Positions 54,480 to 63,138 of a DNA stretch of 64,000 nucleotides are shown here, piece by piece. Each line of letters begins with the position of its first letter. The first letter of the stretch is position 1. Under the pieces are notes generated by a model. It had not been told where the DNA came from and ran no database searches. It saw only the letters and a list, made by a program, of their open reading frames with translations. The position numbers and the translations under genes were made by a program. Location: positions 62,001-126,000 of the forward strand of contig CAVUNV010000009.1 in the NCBI GenBank assembly GCA_963742925.1, read 5' to 3'. Source of the DNA: PALSA-612 sp963742925. GTDB taxonomy: Bacteria > Actinomycetota > Thermoleophilia > Gaiellales > Gaiellaceae.

Positions 54480-55727
54480 TTACGCGACCACTACGCCGGA
54501 GCCGACGACCGCGTCGTCCGAGTAGAGCACGGCGGTCTGGCCCGGGGCGACGCCGTAGGCGGGCTCGTCCAGGGCGAGCCGGAAGCCGCGGCCCGTCTCC
54601 TCGACCGTCGCTGCGACCCCGGGCGAGCGGTAGCGGAGCTTGGCCTCGACCCGCCCGGCCGGCGCGTAGAGCCGCCCGCGCACCGAGACGCGATCCCGTG
54701 CGAGCGACGCGTGCGGCCCGACCACGAGCGTGTTCGTCGCCGCGTTCGTCCGCAGCGCGTAGAGCGGCGCTGCCGCCGGAACGCCGATGCCCTTCCGCTG
54801 GCCCGGAGTGAAGTGCCAGTGACCGCCGTGCGTGCCGAGCCGGGCGCCGTCCTCGCCGACGATCGCCCCGGGCTCGCGCCTGAGGCCCCGGCGTTCGAGG
54901 AAGGCGCGGTAGTCGTCGCCGCCGAGGAAGCAGGCCTCCTGGCTCTCGGCCCGCGAGGCCGCGGCCAACCCGGCGCGCGCTGCCTCGGCACGCGTCTCCG
55001 CCTTCGTCTGGCCGCCGAGCGGGAACGAGATGCGGTCGAGCAGCCGTGGCTGCAGACGAGCGAGCATGTAGGACTGGTCCTTGTCGGGATCGGCCGCGCG
55101 GGCGAGGAGCAGCCGCCCGTCGCGCTCGACGATGCGGGCGTAGTGGCCGGTCGCAAGACGCGAAGCGCCGGCCCGACGGGCGAAGGCGAGGAGCTCGGCG
55201 AAGCGGAAGCCGCCGTTGCAGCGCGTGCAGGGGTTGGGCGTCTCGCCGCGTGCGTAGCCGCGGACGAACGGCTCGACGACGGCACGGCGGAACTCCTCTC
55301 GCAGGTCGAGCGTGACGTGCGGGATCCCACGCTCGTGACAGGTTCGCCGTGCGGCCAGGACGGCCGTGGCAGAGCAGCAGGCGCGCTCCGTGTCCGGCGC
55401 TTCCGGGTCGACCCAGAGACGCAGCGTGACACCGATCGCCTCCGGCCCGGCCCGTAGGAGCGCCACGGCGCTGTCGACACCGCCGCTCATCGCGACGGCG
55501 ACCCGCTCCGGAGCCGGCCGAGCGCGGAAGACGGGCCCGAGCGCCGCCGCGAGCGCGTCCACGGCGAGCTCGTCTCCACCGACGGCCGCCGCCTCGAGCA
55601 GTGTCAGCCCGCGGAGATCCGCGTCGAGCCCGTCCGCGTCCACGTCGACGAGCCTGTCGCCTTTCACGCGCAGGCGAACGGAGGCCCACTCGCCGCACCG
55701 CGTCGCGTCTCCGAACACCTCGATCAC
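54480..55727 (-). CDS. mnmA: tRNA 2-thiouridylase MnmA with NifU-like N-terminal domain
   Basis: 415 residues, GTG 55727. Residues 81 onward: PP-loop AMSGGVDSAVAL, the catalytic Cys in GETPNPCTRCN, GHYARI, DKDQSYMLARL, the second Cys in ESQEACFLGG and HFTPGQRKGIGV. It thiolates U34 of tRNA-Lys/Glu/Gln. Residues 1-70 (FGDATRCGEW, VRLRVKGDRLVDVDADG, AAVGGDELAVDALAAAL) resemble a NifU/IscU scaffold with only one of three Cys left; canonical MnmA begins near residue 74. Leaderless promoter. Confidence 0.9.
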   Translation of the reverse strand: MIEVFGDATRCGEWASVRLRVKGDRLVDVDADGLDADLRGLTLLEAAAVGGDELAVDALAAALGPVFRARPAPERVAVAMSGGVDSAVALLRAGPEAIGVTLRLWVDPEAPDTERACCSATAVLAARRTCHERGIPHVTLDLREEFRRAVVEPFVRGYARGETPNPCTRCNGGFRFAELLAFARRAGASRLATGHYARIVERDGRLLLARAADPDKDQSYMLARLQPRLLDRISFPLGGQTKAETRAEAARAGLAAASRAESQEACFLGGDDYRAFLERRGLRREPGAIVGEDGARLGTHGGHWHFTPGQRKGIGVPAAAPLYALRTNAATNTLVVGPHASLARDRVSVRGRLYAPAGRVEAKLRYRSPGVAATVEETGRGFRLALDEPAYGVAPGQTAVLYSDDAVVGSGVVVA

Positions 55728-55733
55728 GCCCCC

Positions 55734-55739
55734 AGGGTA
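55734..55739 (-). promoter_or_regulatory. Predicted -10 of leaderless mnmA
   Basis: TACCCT, six bases, then GTG 55727. Confidence 0.5.
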
Positions 55740-55786
55740 CGCGCTCGGCCAGGTGTCGAATCCTCAAGCGGGAGCGCCGCGATGCC

Positions 55787-55792
55787 GACATT
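55787..55792 (+). promoter_or_regulatory. Possible -10 of the HD-GYP gene
   Basis: GACATT, six bases, then GTG 55799. A weaker match than the others. Confidence 0.3.
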
Positions 55793-55798
55793 CCACCG

Positions 55799-57241
55799 GT
55801 GCGCCCCGGATTCCGCGAGCGTCTCGTTCCGCTGGTCTGCGTCGGTCTGCTCGCCGCGGCGGCGCCCGCGGCGCTCGAGCTCGCCGTCGGCACGCACCCT
55901 GTTCAGCTGACGGCTCGGCTGCACGTCTTCGCGGTCGGCTTCGCGGCTCTCGCGGCCGCCCTTGCCGCCGTGGCGCTGAGCGTGGCGGGCGCGCGCCGCC
56001 GCGACGCCCGGGCGGTGCTCACCGCGACGGCCTTCGCGGTCATGGCGGGCCTGCTCGCCCTGCACGGGCTCGCGACGCCGGGGATCTTCGTCGGTGCCAA
56101 CGGCGTGATCGCCGTCACGGGCGGCCTGACGCTGCCCATCGGAGGGCTCGTGCTGCTGCTCTCGACGGCCACCCCGCCCCAGCTGCTCCGGCGGGTCGGT
56201 CCCCTCCTCGTCTTCGAGGGGCTCGCGATCGCCGGCCTGCTCGCTCTCGGCGCCTCGGCGCTCGCCTATCCGGACATCGTGCCGCAGGTGCCCGCGCCGA
56301 GCAGCTTCAGCGCCGTGTCGCTGCTGGCGCTCGGCATGATGGTGTTCGGGCTGCTCGTGCTCCGCGCGTTGCGGACCTTCCTGCTGACGCGGCGCTTCGC
56401 CGACCTCGGGGTCGTCGTCGGGCTCGTCTGGCTGACGACAGCGCTCGTTCCGGCCCTGACGATGACCTACACCGAGCTCGGCTGGTGGCTGGGACACGAG
56501 CTCGAGCTCGACGGGATCCTCGTCGTCGGCGCGATCGTGGCGCTCGACCTGGCCCGTTCGACCCAGTCTCGCCCCCTTGCCGGCGACCTGAAGGCCGCGG
56601 AGCTCGTCAGGGCGGAGGAGGTCTTCCTCGGCTCGCACGTGCGTGCACTGACCGCACGGCTGGCGGAGAAGGACGCCTATACCGCCCAGCACAGCCGCCG
56701 GGTCGCGCTGCTCGCCGTGCAGGTCGGCGAGCTGCTCGGGCTGTCGACCGGACGTCTTCGCAGCCTCGCCGTCGGTGGGCTCGTCCACGACATCGGCAAG
56801 CTCTCGGTACCGGACACGATCCTGAAGAAGCCGGCCGCTCTCGACGACGAGGAGTTCGCGATCGTCCGCCGGCACCCGGCGACGGGGAGCCGGCTCCTGC
56901 GCGAGCTCGGCGGGTTCCACCCGGCCGTCGTTCGGATCGTCCACGGACACCATGAGCGGCTTGACGGCAGCGGCTACCCGGACGGGCTGGCCGACGACGA
57001 GCTCGACCTCGAGACGCGGATCCTTGCCGCCTGTGACGTCTACGACGCGCTCATCTCTCCGCGGGTCTACCGCCCGGCCTGGACGCACGAGGACGCGGTG
57101 GCGCTGCTGCGACGCGAGACGGGAACGGCGTTCGACCCGCGCTGCGTCGCCGCGCTCGAGCAGGTGCTGATCCGCGAGTGGGCCGATCGAGGCCCAGTCG
57201 CCGACGAGCAGCGAACACTCCGAAGCGCGGCCCGCACCTAG
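55799..57241 (+). CDS. Membrane HD-GYP phosphodiesterase
   Basis: 480 residues from GTG 55799. About eight hydrophobic helices in residues 1-260 form a membrane sensor region. The C-terminal HD-GYP domain has AEKDAYTAQHSRRVALLAVQ, VHDIGKLSVPDTILKKPA, the HP of VRRHPATGSRLL, and HHERLDGSGYPDGL (HHE and GYP), all metal ligands in place. Members degrade cyclic di-GMP. The input signal is unknown. Stands alone, divergent from mnmA. Confidence 0.88.
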   Translation: MRPGFRERLVPLVCVGLLAAAAPAALELAVGTHPVQLTARLHVFAVGFAALAAALAAVALSVAGARRRDARAVLTATAFAVMAGLLALHGLATPGIFVGANGVIAVTGGLTLPIGGLVLLLSTATPPQLLRRVGPLLVFEGLAIAGLLALGASALAYPDIVPQVPAPSSFSAVSLLALGMMVFGLLVLRALRTFLLTRRFADLGVVVGLVWLTTALVPALTMTYTELGWWLGHELELDGILVVGAIVALDLARSTQSRPLAGDLKAAELVRAEEVFLGSHVRALTARLAEKDAYTAQHSRRVALLAVQVGELLGLSTGRLRSLAVGGLVHDIGKLSVPDTILKKPAALDDEEFAIVRRHPATGSRLLRELGGFHPAVVRIVHGHHERLDGSGYPDGLADDELDLETRILAACDVYDALISPRVYRPAWTHEDAVALLRRETGTAFDPRCVAALEQVLIREWADRGPVADEQRTLRSAART

Positions 57242-57323
57242 ACAGGACGACTCCGCCGCCGATGCCGGCTCAGCCGGCGTCGGCCGCAACCGCTCTGTGT
57301 GCGCCGCCTTGGGGAAGGGGGCT

Positions 57324-57352
57324 CATGGGGGAAACCGGCCGTTTCCCCCATG
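57324..57352 (-). terminator. CATGGGGGAAAC hairpin, copy 2, after the 6S RNA
   Basis: Perfect 12-bp stem CATGGGGGAAAC / GTTTCCCCCATG with loop CGGCC. It begins 4 bases past the 3' end of the predicted RNA. See also 50182-50210. Confidence 0.6.
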
Positions 57353-57355
57353 GTT

Positions 57356-57515
57356 ACGTGCTCCACCCTGCCGATGACCTGCGACCTAGTGAACCTGGCA
57401 AGCCAGGTGGGTGCTCTGCGGGCCTTGGGCAACGCCCTCCGCCCGACGCGGGCTCCCTTTCACTTGGTGTTGGTTCAACTGTACGGCCGCCGACCACGAA
57501 CAGGGTCGAGCACGC
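57356..57515 (-). ncRNA. ssrS: Probable 6S RNA
   Basis: About 160 nt. The ends pair: 5' GTGCTCGACCCTG with 3' CAGGGTGGAGCAC (one mismatch). Internal 6S-like elements: TGTTCG just inside the 5' arm, a long interrupted rod, and in the 3' half CACCCACCTGG-CTTG-CCAGGTTCAC, resembling the conserved 6S 3' hairpin. A TAGAGT -10 (57527-57522) predicts a 5' end at 57515, and a hairpin terminator follows at once. 6S RNA mimics an open promoter and binds housekeeping RNA polymerase. Identification is by memory of consensus; a covariance search would settle it. Confidence 0.65.
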
Positions 57516-57521
57516 GCGCCC

Positions 57522-57527
57522 ACTCTA
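57522..57527 (-). promoter_or_regulatory. Predicted -10 of the 6S RNA
   Basis: TAGAGT, six bases upstream of the predicted 5' end at 57515. Confidence 0.5.
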
Positions 57528-57611
57528 GCGCGCGGCACCTCCGGCCTCGCGAGACATGTCCGGGGGACAGGCCCTCGGACCTGGCCGGGACAGCCGTCGT
57601 AGCCGATCTCC

Positions 57612-57617
57612 GATACT
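57612..57617 (+). promoter_or_regulatory. Predicted -10 of the leaderless GAP-family gene
   Basis: GATACT; six bases later stands AT(C)G, where removing the extra C at 57626 gives an ATG in frame. The fit supports both the promoter rule and the indel. Confidence 0.4.
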
Positions 57618-57623
57618 CCTCTG

Positions 57624-58289
57624 ATCGGCGGCCGTCTTCCTCCAACTCCTGCCGCTCGCGATCGTGTGCGCGCTCTCGCCGTGGGCGATCGTCGCAGTGA
57701 TCCTGATGCTCGCTTCCGATCGGCCCTCGAACGCCGTATGGTGGCTCGCCGGCTGGACGCTGTCGACCTTCGCGATCGGCGTGGCTGATCGTGCTCTTCT
57801 TCGGAGGGTTCGACTTCTCCACGACGAGCACGTCGACCAAGGCGTTGTGCATCGTCCAGGTGCTACTCGGTGTGCTGTTGCTCGTGGCGGCGGCGAGGTT
57901 CTGGGCGCGGCGGCCGGTCCGCACCGGCAAGGTTCCGAAGGAGCCCGGCTGGATGAAGCGGATCGGCACGATGCGCCCCATCTGGGCGTTCCTGATCGGC
58001 GCCTTCTGGATCAACACAACGCTCGTCATCGCCGCTGGGCGTCGACACCCTCCGCGCGAACCTCTCGAACCGGGAGTCGCTCGTCGTCTTCGCCGCCTTC
58101 ACTTTGGTCACCCTGTCGGTGCAGGGAGCCCTGATCCTCTACGCCTACGTGCTGCCCGAGCGCGCAGCGATCCGCCTCGAGCGGATCCGGGAATGGATTG
58201 CGCGAAACCAGCAAGCCGCGCTCGCGGTCGTCGCCCTCGCGCTCGCGACCTGGCTCGTCAGCAAGGGCATCCGCGGCCTGCGAGGGTAG
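57624..58289 (+). CDS. GAP-family (Sap-like) membrane protein, three frameshifts
   Basis: Reconstructed from four frame segments by removing single bases near 57626, 57782 and 58035: (M)AAVFLQLLPLAIVCALSPWA, IVLFFGGFDFSTTSTSTKAL, WMKRIGTMRPIWAFLIGAFW, then GVDTLRANLSNRESLVVFAA and a C-terminus LVSKGIRGLRG; 220 residues with about six helices. The pattern fits the GAP/Sap (sulfolipid-1 addressing protein) family found in actinobacteria, implicated in lipid export. Function here unproven. The start depends on the first correction. Confidence 0.7.
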
Positions 58290-58302
58290 CCCGCCCGGGG
58301 TG

Positions 58303-58725
58303 CTATCGGGCGAACGCCCAGCGGACGTCGCGCGTGCCGGCGAGGCCGACGCTGTCGGCGAGCGCGGGCGTCAGGTCGAAGTCCTCGGCCGACGGGACGG
58401 GGGCGCGGTCGACCACCTCGGTGTACACGCGCTTGCCGCCCACCTCGACGAACAGCTTCGCCCCGCACGGCAGCACCGGGTGGACGATGCCGAGCGTCCC
58501 GGGCTGGAGGAGCCAGCCGCACCGCGAGCGCTTGCCGCGCACCGGATAGTCGTGCGCACGGCCGGCGACGGCGCTGTACCAGCCCGTGCCGGCGCCGACA
58601 GCCGGCTGCGGCCCGGCAGCGCGGGCGCTGCTCCGGGTCTGCTGCGCGACGGCGAGCGCGAGGACGGCGGCAAGCAGGGCCGCGCCTGCAAGCGCGAGCA
58701 CGCGCTGCGAGAAGGACTCGCTCAC
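58303..58725 (-). CDS. RlpA-like double-psi beta-barrel protein
   Basis: 140 residues, GTG 58725 overlapping the upstream stop (GTGA). Signal/anchor helix (about 10-26), a short linker, then GTGWYSAVAG, LGIVHPVLPCGAKLFVEVGG and VVDRAPVPSAEDFDLTPALA, the DPBB core with the conserved Asp of RlpA-type and expansin-like domains. Probably acts on or binds the cell wall. Confidence 0.8.
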   Translation of the reverse strand: MSESFSQRVLALAGAALLAAVLALAVAQQTRSSARAAGPQPAVGAGTGWYSAVAGRAHDYPVRGKRSRCGWLLQPGTLGIVHPVLPCGAKLFVEVGGKRVYTEVVDRAPVPSAEDFDLTPALADSVGLAGTRDVRWAFAR

Positions 58726-59066
58726 GACGGGCCGGGCTCCGAGGGCTCGTCACGCTCCGTGCCCGGCGGAAGGATCGACGTCGCTCCGCCGGCCTCGCCC
58801 TCGGGCAGCGGCGCCAGGATCTCGTCGATGTCCCAGCTGTCGAGCGACTCACCGCCGTTGTCGGAGCCGTCCGGCGACCAGGCCGGCGGCGCGTCGACGG
58901 TCGACTCGGAGCGCCAGGCGAGCCACTCGATCCCCGTCATCAGCACCCACGCTCCGCCCATCACGAGACCGATCACGAGCGGCCGCAGGTCGGCAAGCCC
59001 GCACGCGATCGCGAGCAGCACGAGGAAGACGAGCTCGAACGCGAACCGGGGCGTGAAGCCGCCCAT
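58722..59066 (-). CDS. Small two-helix membrane protein with acidic tail
   Basis: 114 residues from ATG 59066. Two helices (about 8-26 and 29-50, FELVFLVLLAIACGL and VIGLVMGGAWVLMTGIEWLA), then an acidic Pro/Gly/Ser-rich cytoplasmic or external tail. Translationally coupled to the RlpA-like gene. No family recognised. Leaderless signal at 59073-59078. Confidence 0.65.
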   Translation of the reverse strand: MGGFTPRFAFELVFLVLLAIACGLADLRPLVIGLVMGGAWVLMTGIEWLAWRSESTVDAPPAWSPDGSDNGGESLDSWDIDEILAPLPEGEAGGATSILPPGTERDEPSEPGPS

Positions 59067-59072
59067 ACCCAG

Positions 59073-59078
59073 AGGTTA
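59073..59078 (-). promoter_or_regulatory. -10 of a leaderless membrane-protein gene, built on the aspS stop codon
   Basis: TAACCT, six bases, then ATG 59066. The TAA at 59078-59076 is the aspS stop codon. Confidence 0.5.
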
Positions 59079-60824
59079 CTCGGGCTTCCCGGGCGGGGCG
59101 ACGATCCGGAGGCCGAGCTCGGCGAGCTGCTCGGGCGTCACCTCGGAGGGGGCACCGCTCATCGGGTCGACACCGGCCTGGTTCTTCGGGAACGCGATCA
59201 CGTCGCGGAGGTTCGGCTCGCCGGCGAGCACCATCGTCATCCGGTCGATCCCGAGCGCGATCCCCCCGTGCGGAGGCGCGCCCATCGCGAGCGCGTCGAG
59301 CAGGAACCCGAACTTGGCCCGCTGCTCCTCGGCGCTGAGCTGGAGCAGGTCGAACACCTTCGCCTGGAGCTCGGGCTCGTGGATCCGGAACGAGCCTCCG
59401 CCGAGCTCGTTGCCGTTCACGATGATGTCGTAGGCGTGCGCGAGCGCGTGCTCGGGGTCGTCGACGAACTTGTCCTTCCACTCGTCGGCCGGGCGCGTGA
59501 ACGGGTGGTGGACGGCACCCCAGCGCTTGTCGTCCTCGTCCCATTCGAACATGGGGAAGTCGGTCACCCACAGGAACGTGAAGGCCGACTCGTCGACGAG
59601 CTCGAGCTCCCGCCCGAGCTGGAGCCGGAGTGCCGAGAGCACGCGCGACGTCGCCCGCCACTCGTCGGCGGCGAAGAGGAGCGTCTCCCCGGGCCGGACG
59701 GCGAGCGCGGCGAGCTCCGCCTCGGAGAGGAACTTGACGATCGGCGATCGCAGCTCCCCTGCGTCGTCGCCGACGATGTACGCGAGTCCCTTCGCTCCCC
59801 ACTCCTTCGCCGTCTCCTCGAGCCGCGCCAGCTCGGCGCGCGAGTACGCGCGCGGCACGCGCAGGAACCGCACCGCCGCCGCGCCCCCGAAGACGCCGAA
59901 CTCCGAGCCGCGCGTCGCCTCGGTCGCGTCCTCGATCTCGAGTGCGAACCGGGTGTCCGGCTTGTCGGTTCCGAAGCGCCGGTCGGCTTCCGCGAAGGTC
60001 ATCCGCGGCCACGGCCGCTCGATCTCGACGCCGAGGCACTCGCGCCAGATACGCGCGAACATCTGCTCCTGCAGCTCGAACAGGAACTCCTGGTCGGGGA
60101 ACGACATCTCGACGTCGAGCTGCGTGATCTCCTGAACGCGGTCGGCGCGGAGGTCCTCGTCCCGGAAGCAGATCGCGATCTGGTAGTAGCGGTCGAAGCC
60201 GGCCACCATCGTCAGCTGCTTGAGGATCTGGGGGCTCTGCGGCAGTGCGAAGAAGCGGCCCTTCTGCAGCCGGCTCGGGACGACGAAGTCGCGGGCTCCC
60301 TCGGGCGTCGGCTTGAACAGGATCGGCGTCTGGATGTCGAGGAAGCTCGCCTCCTCCATCGTGCGGCGGATGATCCCGACCATCTGCGCACGCAGGCCGA
60401 TGTTGCGCTGCAGCTTGTCTCGGCGCAGGTCGAGCCAGCGGTAGCGCAGGCGCAGCGTCTCGTCGACGTTCTCCTCGTCGAGCTGGAACGGGAGCGGCGT
60501 CGAGCGCGACAGGATCTCGAGCGAGTCGACCTGCAGCTCGACCTCGCCGGTCGGCAGGTTCGGGTTCACCGCGTCGGGGGCGCGCGCGACGACCTCGCCC
60601 TCGGCACGCAGCACGAACTCGTTGCGGATCTCGTGCGCGACCCCTGCCGCGTCGGGAGCGCGCTCCGGGTTGACGACGAGCTGGCAGATCCCGGCGCGGT
60701 CGCGGAGGTCGACGAAGACGAGCCCGCCGTGGTCCCGCCGCGTGTTCGCCCAGCCCGCGAGCGCGATCCGCTGCCCGATCTGCTCGGCGCGGACTTCGCC
60801 GCACATCAGGTCGCGCCACTTCAC
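59076..60824 (-). CDS. aspS: Aspartyl-tRNA synthetase
   Basis: 582 residues; GTG 60824 overlaps the hisS stop (GTGA). OB-fold anticodon domain (IALAGWANTRRDHGGLVFVD), class II core with LPQSPQILKQLTMVAGFDRY and QIAICFRDEDLRADR, a GAD insertion, and GGIALGIDRMTMVLAGEPN. It has the bacterial long form. Discriminating or not (tRNA-Asn) cannot be judged from the sequence alone. Confidence 0.95.
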   Translation of the reverse strand: MKWRDLMCGEVRAEQIGQRIALAGWANTRRDHGGLVFVDLRDRAGICQLVVNPERAPDAAGVAHEIRNEFVLRAEGEVVARAPDAVNPNLPTGEVELQVDSLEILSRSTPLPFQLDEENVDETLRLRYRWLDLRRDKLQRNIGLRAQMVGIIRRTMEEASFLDIQTPILFKPTPEGARDFVVPSRLQKGRFFALPQSPQILKQLTMVAGFDRYYQIAICFRDEDLRADRVQEITQLDVEMSFPDQEFLFELQEQMFARIWRECLGVEIERPWPRMTFAEADRRFGTDKPDTRFALEIEDATEATRGSEFGVFGGAAAVRFLRVPRAYSRAELARLEETAKEWGAKGLAYIVGDDAGELRSPIVKFLSEAELAALAVRPGETLLFAADEWRATSRVLSALRLQLGRELELVDESAFTFLWVTDFPMFEWDEDDKRWGAVHHPFTRPADEWKDKFVDDPEHALAHAYDIIVNGNELGGGSFRIHEPELQAKVFDLLQLSAEEQRAKFGFLLDALAMGAPPHGGIALGIDRMTMVLAGEPNLRDVIAFPKNQAGVDPMSGAPSEVTPEQLAELGLRIVAPPGKPE

Positions 60825-62026
60825 GGCCGCAGCTCCTCGAGGAGGGCGTCGACGTCCGTTCCCGCCCCCACGACGACGATCCGCTTCGCACCGAGCCGCT
60901 TCGCCTGGGTCAGCTGGCCCTTGTGCGAGCGGCCCGCGTAGTCGGTGTCGCACCGGACACCGTCCCGGCGCAGCTCCATCATCAGGCGGAGCGCAGTCGC
61001 GCGGTCGGCGCCTTCCTCGCAGAGGAAGAAGACGTCGATCCCCTCCGGGTCGGGCGCCGGAACGCCCGCGTGCTCGAGCGCGAGCAGGAGCCGCTCGATG
61101 CCCGCGCCGAAGCCGACGCCCGGTGTGCGCGCACCGCCGAGCTCCTCGGCCAGCCCGTCGTAGCGGCCCCCGCCCGAGAGCGTGCTCGTGGACGTGCCCT
61201 CAGGCCCGACGAACTCCCAGGTCGTGCGGGTGTAGTAGTCGAGCCCGCGGACGAGCGTCGGCACCAGCTCGTAGGCGACGCCGTACGCGTCGAGGTAGCG
61301 CCGCACCTCGGCGAAGTGCTCCCGGCAGGCGTCGCAGAGCGACTCGCCGATCGTGGGCGCCTGCCTCAGCACCGCCTGAACCGCCGGCGGCTTGGCCGCG
61401 ATGTTGTCGAGCGCGCGCAGTGGATTCGCGCGCGCCTGCTCACGCGTCTCGTCGTCGAGCGATCCGGCACGCTCCTCGAGCCACGACCGCAGCCGCTCGA
61501 GATAGGCGGGCCGGCAGCCCGGGTCGCCGATCGAGTTCAGCTCCAGCCGGTAGTCGGTCACGCCCAGCCGCCCGAGCAACGAGTCGTAGAGGTGGATCAC
61601 CTCGGCGTCGACGGCCGGGTCGTCGGAGCCGATCGCCTCCAGGTCGAGCTGCCAGTGCTCGCGGAAGCGACCCTTCTGCGGCCGGCCGTAGCGATAGAGC
61701 GACTCGTAGGTGTAGAGCTTGACCGGCTGCGGCTCGCGGTGCATGCCGTGCTCGAGGTAGGCGCGGACGATCGGTGCCGTCGCCTCGGGGCGCAGCGTCA
61801 GCGACCGGTCGCCCCGGTCGGTGAACGTGTACATCTCCTTGCGCACGACGTCCGAGCTGTCGCCCGAGGTCCTCGCGAAGAGCTCCGTGTCCTCGAACAC
61901 CGGTGTCTGGATCCGCCGGTAGCCGTAGAGGCCGCACACCTCCTCGAACCGTGAGATCACGAGCTCCCAGAGCGCCTGCTCGGACGGGAGGATGTCATGC
62001 GTCCCGCGCGGCGCCTCGAACTTCAT
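60821..62026 (-). CDS. hisS: Histidyl-tRNA synthetase
   Basis: 401 residues; ATG 62026 overlaps the upstream stop (ATGA). PRGTHDILP start, RPEATAPIVRAYLEH (motif 2 region), RYGRPQKGRFREHWQLDLEA, the HisA motif LVRGLDYYTRTTWEFVG and GVGFGAGIERLLLALE. Charges tRNA-His. Coupled with aspS, a common pairing. Confidence 0.95.
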   Translation of the reverse strand: MKFEAPRGTHDILPSEQALWELVISRFEEVCGLYGYRRIQTPVFEDTELFARTSGDSSDVVRKEMYTFTDRGDRSLTLRPEATAPIVRAYLEHGMHREPQPVKLYTYESLYRYGRPQKGRFREHWQLDLEAIGSDDPAVDAEVIHLYDSLLGRLGVTDYRLELNSIGDPGCRPAYLERLRSWLEERAGSLDDETREQARANPLRALDNIAAKPPAVQAVLRQAPTIGESLCDACREHFAEVRRYLDAYGVAYELVPTLVRGLDYYTRTTWEFVGPEGTSTSTLSGGGRYDGLAEELGGARTPGVGFGAGIERLLLALEHAGVPAPDPEGIDVFFLCEEGADRATALRLMMELRRDGVRCDTDYAGRSHKGQLTQAKRLGAKRIVVVGAGTDVDALLEELRP

Positions 62027-62661
62027 GACGTTCGCAGCTCGGCCAGGAACGGGTTGCGCTCCAGCTCGGCGCCGAGGGTCGTCGGCGGGCCGTGCCCGGA
62101 ATAGACGACCGTGTCGGCCGGGAAGCGCTCGACGAGCGACTTGATCGACGCGAGCAGCTCGTCCCAGTCGGCCCGCGGCAGGTCGGTTCGCCCGACCGAG
62201 CCGGCGAACAGGACGTCGCCGGAGAGCAGCGCGCCGTCCGCGTAGTAGGCGAGATGCCCCGGCGAATGGCCCGGCACGGCCAGCACCTCGAACGAGATGC
62301 CGGCGACCTCGATCGACTCGCCGCCCGCGAGCAGCACGTCGGGCTTCCAGCCACGCAGCGAGACGCCGAGACCCGCGTAGTAGGTCGCCGGGTTCTCCAG
62401 AACGTCCACCTCGACCTCGGGGCCGTACACGGTCACTCCGGTTCCCTCGGCCAGCTCGGCCAGGCCGAGGATGTGATCCCAGTGCGAGTGGGTGATGAGG
62501 ATGCCCGCACAGGTCGCGCCCATCTGCGCCAGCTCGAGACGGATCGTGGCCGCATCGCCGCTCGGGTCGACCACGGCGGCCTCGGCCGCGCCGCGCTCCG
62601 ACCGCACGACGTAGCAGTTCGTCCCGATCGGGCCCAGCTCGTAGCGGTCGACAACCAGCAT
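62023..62661 (-). CDS. Metallo-beta-lactamase-fold hydrolase (glyoxalase II-like)
   Basis: 212 residues. Metal site THSHWDHILGLAEL, then PGHSPGHLAYYADGALLSGD and GHGPPTTLGAE, the layout of glyoxalase II-like YcbL proteins, without the long C-terminal domain. Probably hydrolyses a thioester. Its stop overlaps hisS, so it heads the hisS-aspS run. Confidence 0.85.
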   Translation of the reverse strand: MLVVDRYELGPIGTNCYVVRSERGAAEAAVVDPSGDAATIRLELAQMGATCAGILITHSHWDHILGLAELAEGTGVTVYGPEVEVDVLENPATYYAGLGVSLRGWKPDVLLAGGESIEVAGISFEVLAVPGHSPGHLAYYADGALLSGDVLFAGSVGRTDLPRADWDELLASIKSLVERFPADTVVYSGHGPPTTLGAELERNPFLAELRTS

Positions 62662-62682
62662 GGAGATCGAGTTTACGGCGGG

Positions 62683-63132
62683 CTACTTCGACTTCGGCGG
62701 CGAGCCGCCGCGTTTCGCGATCCGCTTCTGGTACGCGCGATAGAGGAGCGTGTCCATCGCGTACATGAACAGGATCAGGATCGCGACCACCACGACGGCC
62801 TGGAACGCGAGCGCCGTCGTGGACATGCTCTTCCTCCCGGTGTAGTAGAGGAAGATCAGCATGATCGGCACGAAGATCGCCGCCCGGCGGAAGGTTCGAC
62901 TCCAGGTCGGAGGATCGACCGTGCGCTCCGGGCGCGCCGCGGTCTTCGCATTCTTCGCGTTCTTCGCCCCCGGCGTCGGCTTCTGCCCCGAGGGCTTCGA
63001 TTCATCGGCCTTCTTCGGCTTCGCGACCTCCTCGTCGACCTCGACTTCCTGCCCCTCCTGGTCGACGTAGACGATCTCGTACTCGTGCCGGCGTTCCTTC
63101 TCGCGCCGCCGCCGCTGTTTCCTGGTGGCCAC
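62683..63132 (-). CDS. Two-helix membrane protein with a long basic/acidic N-terminus
   Basis: 149 residues, GTG 63132. Lys/Arg/Glu-rich N-terminus (ATRKQRRRREKERRHEYE, PKKADESKPSGQKPTPGAKN), then two helices about 82-99 and 107-127. The start motif is common in actinobacterial membrane proteins of unknown role. Leaderless signal at 63139-63144. Confidence 0.65.
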   Translation of the reverse strand: MATRKQRRRREKERRHEYEIVYVDQEGQEVEVDEEVAKPKKADESKPSGQKPTPGAKNAKNAKTAARPERTVDPPTWSRTFRRAAIFVPIMLIFLYYTGRKSMSTTALAFQAVVVVAILILFMYAMDTLLYRAYQKRIAKRGGSPPKSK

Positions 63133-63138
63133 GGGCCT

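Larger units (their letters stand above)
57242..57623. other. Gap holding the 6S RNA and its terminator
   Basis: 382 bases between the HD-GYP and GAP genes. The middle is the probable 6S RNA with promoter and terminator; 57528-57611 on the minus strand would be its upstream region, and 57612-57617 the GAP -10. No ORF is supported. Confidence 0.5.

Noticed and set aside
57356..57515. tRNA or SRP RNA in the 57.4 kb gap
   Set aside because: GGTTCAA occurs, but no cloverleaf or acceptor stem can be drawn and the SRP tetraloop and GGAA-type internal loop are missing; the 6S layout fits better.
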